Source: Gammaproteobacteria bacterium
GTDB lineage: Bacteria > Pseudomonadota > Gammaproteobacteria > S012-40
DNA length: 7,194 nucleotides
Reading direction: 5' to 3'
NCBI GenBank assembly: GCA_015491615.1
Contig: WFVN01000004.1
Span: forward strand, 1 to 7,194
Below the pieces are notes generated by a model. That model was given only the letters and a program-made list of their open reading frames with translations. It was not told where the DNA came from and searched no databases. Within the stretch, counting starts at the first letter, position 1; the number at the start of each line of letters is the position of its first letter. This document shows positions 6,948-7,194 of this stretch, in pieces. The position numbers and the translations under genes were made by a program.

Positions 6948-7194
6948 CCTCCGAACGACGGTCCGTCGCCGGTGGCGAGCCAGTGGGTCGCGCCGAGCCA
7001 GGCGGCGAGACGGCGCGGGCCTCCGGCGCGCGCGCCGCGAACGCTCTGCACCACTTGCACCTGGGCGGGCAACGGCGGCGGGACACCCGCCAGGCGCACA
7101 TGGCCGTCGCTGAGGACGAGCAAACGGCGCCGGCCATGGGGATGGCGGCGGGCATGGGCGGCGAGGAGACGGGCGGCCTGGCGCAGGGCGGGGA
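6935..7194 (-). CDS. C-terminal fragment of an unidentified protein, possibly with a VWA-like fold
   Basis: The last 85 codons of a minus-strand gene whose start lies beyond the right edge; the stop is TGA at 6935-6937. I do not recognise the protein. The visible part starts ALRQAARLLAAHARRHPHG, an Ala/Arg-rich amphipathic helix. A buried-strand pattern RRLLVLSDG follows, then a Pro-rich turn (GVPPPLPA), a second strand (VQVVQSV), a helix (GPRRLAAWLGA), a third strand (THWLAT) and a short tail. A helix followed by LLVLSDG resembles the central strand of von Willebrand factor A domains (as in Mg-chelatase or NorD-like proteins). Only about 55 residues follow, short for the rest of such a domain, so this is a suggestion. 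The alternating hydrophobic pattern and absence of stops argue for real coding; the opposite frame is low-complexity and lacks hydrophobic segments. It converges on the aldolase gene, overlapping its last 13 nt. Confidence 0.55.
   Translation of the reverse strand, partial: PALRQAARLLAAHARRHPHGRRRLLVLSDGHVRLAGVPPPLPAQVQVVQSVRGARAGGPRRLAAWLGATHWLATGDGPSFGGHCP

Noticed and set aside
6956..6968. A small inverted repeat, CGACG-GTC-CGTCG, just after the aldolase stop, as a possible terminator.
   Set aside because: The stem is only 5 bp, no T-run follows on either strand, and it lies inside the coding part of the convergent gene.
6944..7194. A plus-strand frame starting at ATG 6944 with an ATGA overlap with the aldolase stop, open to the right edge.
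   Set aside because: The translation is Gly/Ala/Arg/Glu-rich with no hydrophobic core. The opposite strand reads as a protein with clear strand and helix patterns. GC content by codon position does not separate the two, so this rests on protein quality.

Overview
The window looks like chromosomal DNA from a high-GC bacterium. Codon third positions are overwhelmingly G or C, and AT-rich patches appear only between genes. The AcnB and PurB proteins are clearly of the proteobacterial type: PurB has E. coli-like length, with its catalytic residues at the same numbers as E. coli, and AcnB aligns almost end to end with E. coli AcnB. My best guess is a high-GC gammaproteobacterium, possibly near the Chromatiales/Ectothiorhodospiraceae. 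That is inference from protein resemblance only. I see no mobile elements, CRISPR arrays, tRNA or rRNA, and no hallmark of an accessory island.

Layout. Positions 1-2379 (minus strand) hold the first 793 residues of aconitate hydratase B (acnB), whose C-terminus runs off the left edge. Positions 2380-2511 are a divergent intergenic region with candidate promoters and ribosome binding sites for both flanking genes. Rightward from there runs a tight four-gene set. It begins with purB (2512-3879). Next is an agmatine deiminase-family gene, aguA (3881-4933), starting 1 nt after the purB stop. Then comes N-carbamoylputrescine amidase, aguB (4912-5793), overlapping aguA by 22 nt. Last is a DAHP-synthase-family aldolase gene (5820-6947), 26 nt after aguB. 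From the right edge, a minus-strand gene of which only the C-terminal 85 codons are visible converges on the aldolase gene and overlaps its tail by 13 nt.

How the genes fit together. AguA and AguB are the two consecutive steps that turn agmatine into putrescine (agmatine to N-carbamoylputrescine to putrescine), and their overlap suggests coupled translation. PurB acts twice in purine synthesis and releases fumarate. AcnB is a TCA-cycle enzyme with its own divergent promoter. The aldolase would normally be assigned to the first step of the shikimate pathway. It retains the catalytic Cys, Lys and His, but differs from the classical family at one metal ligand and in the usual CERG motif, so its exact role deserves a check.

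I found no strong evidence for a previously undescribed system. The items most worth a second look are the divergent aldolase, the linkage of purB with the putrescine pair, and the unidentified, possibly VWA-like, C-terminal fragment at the right edge.
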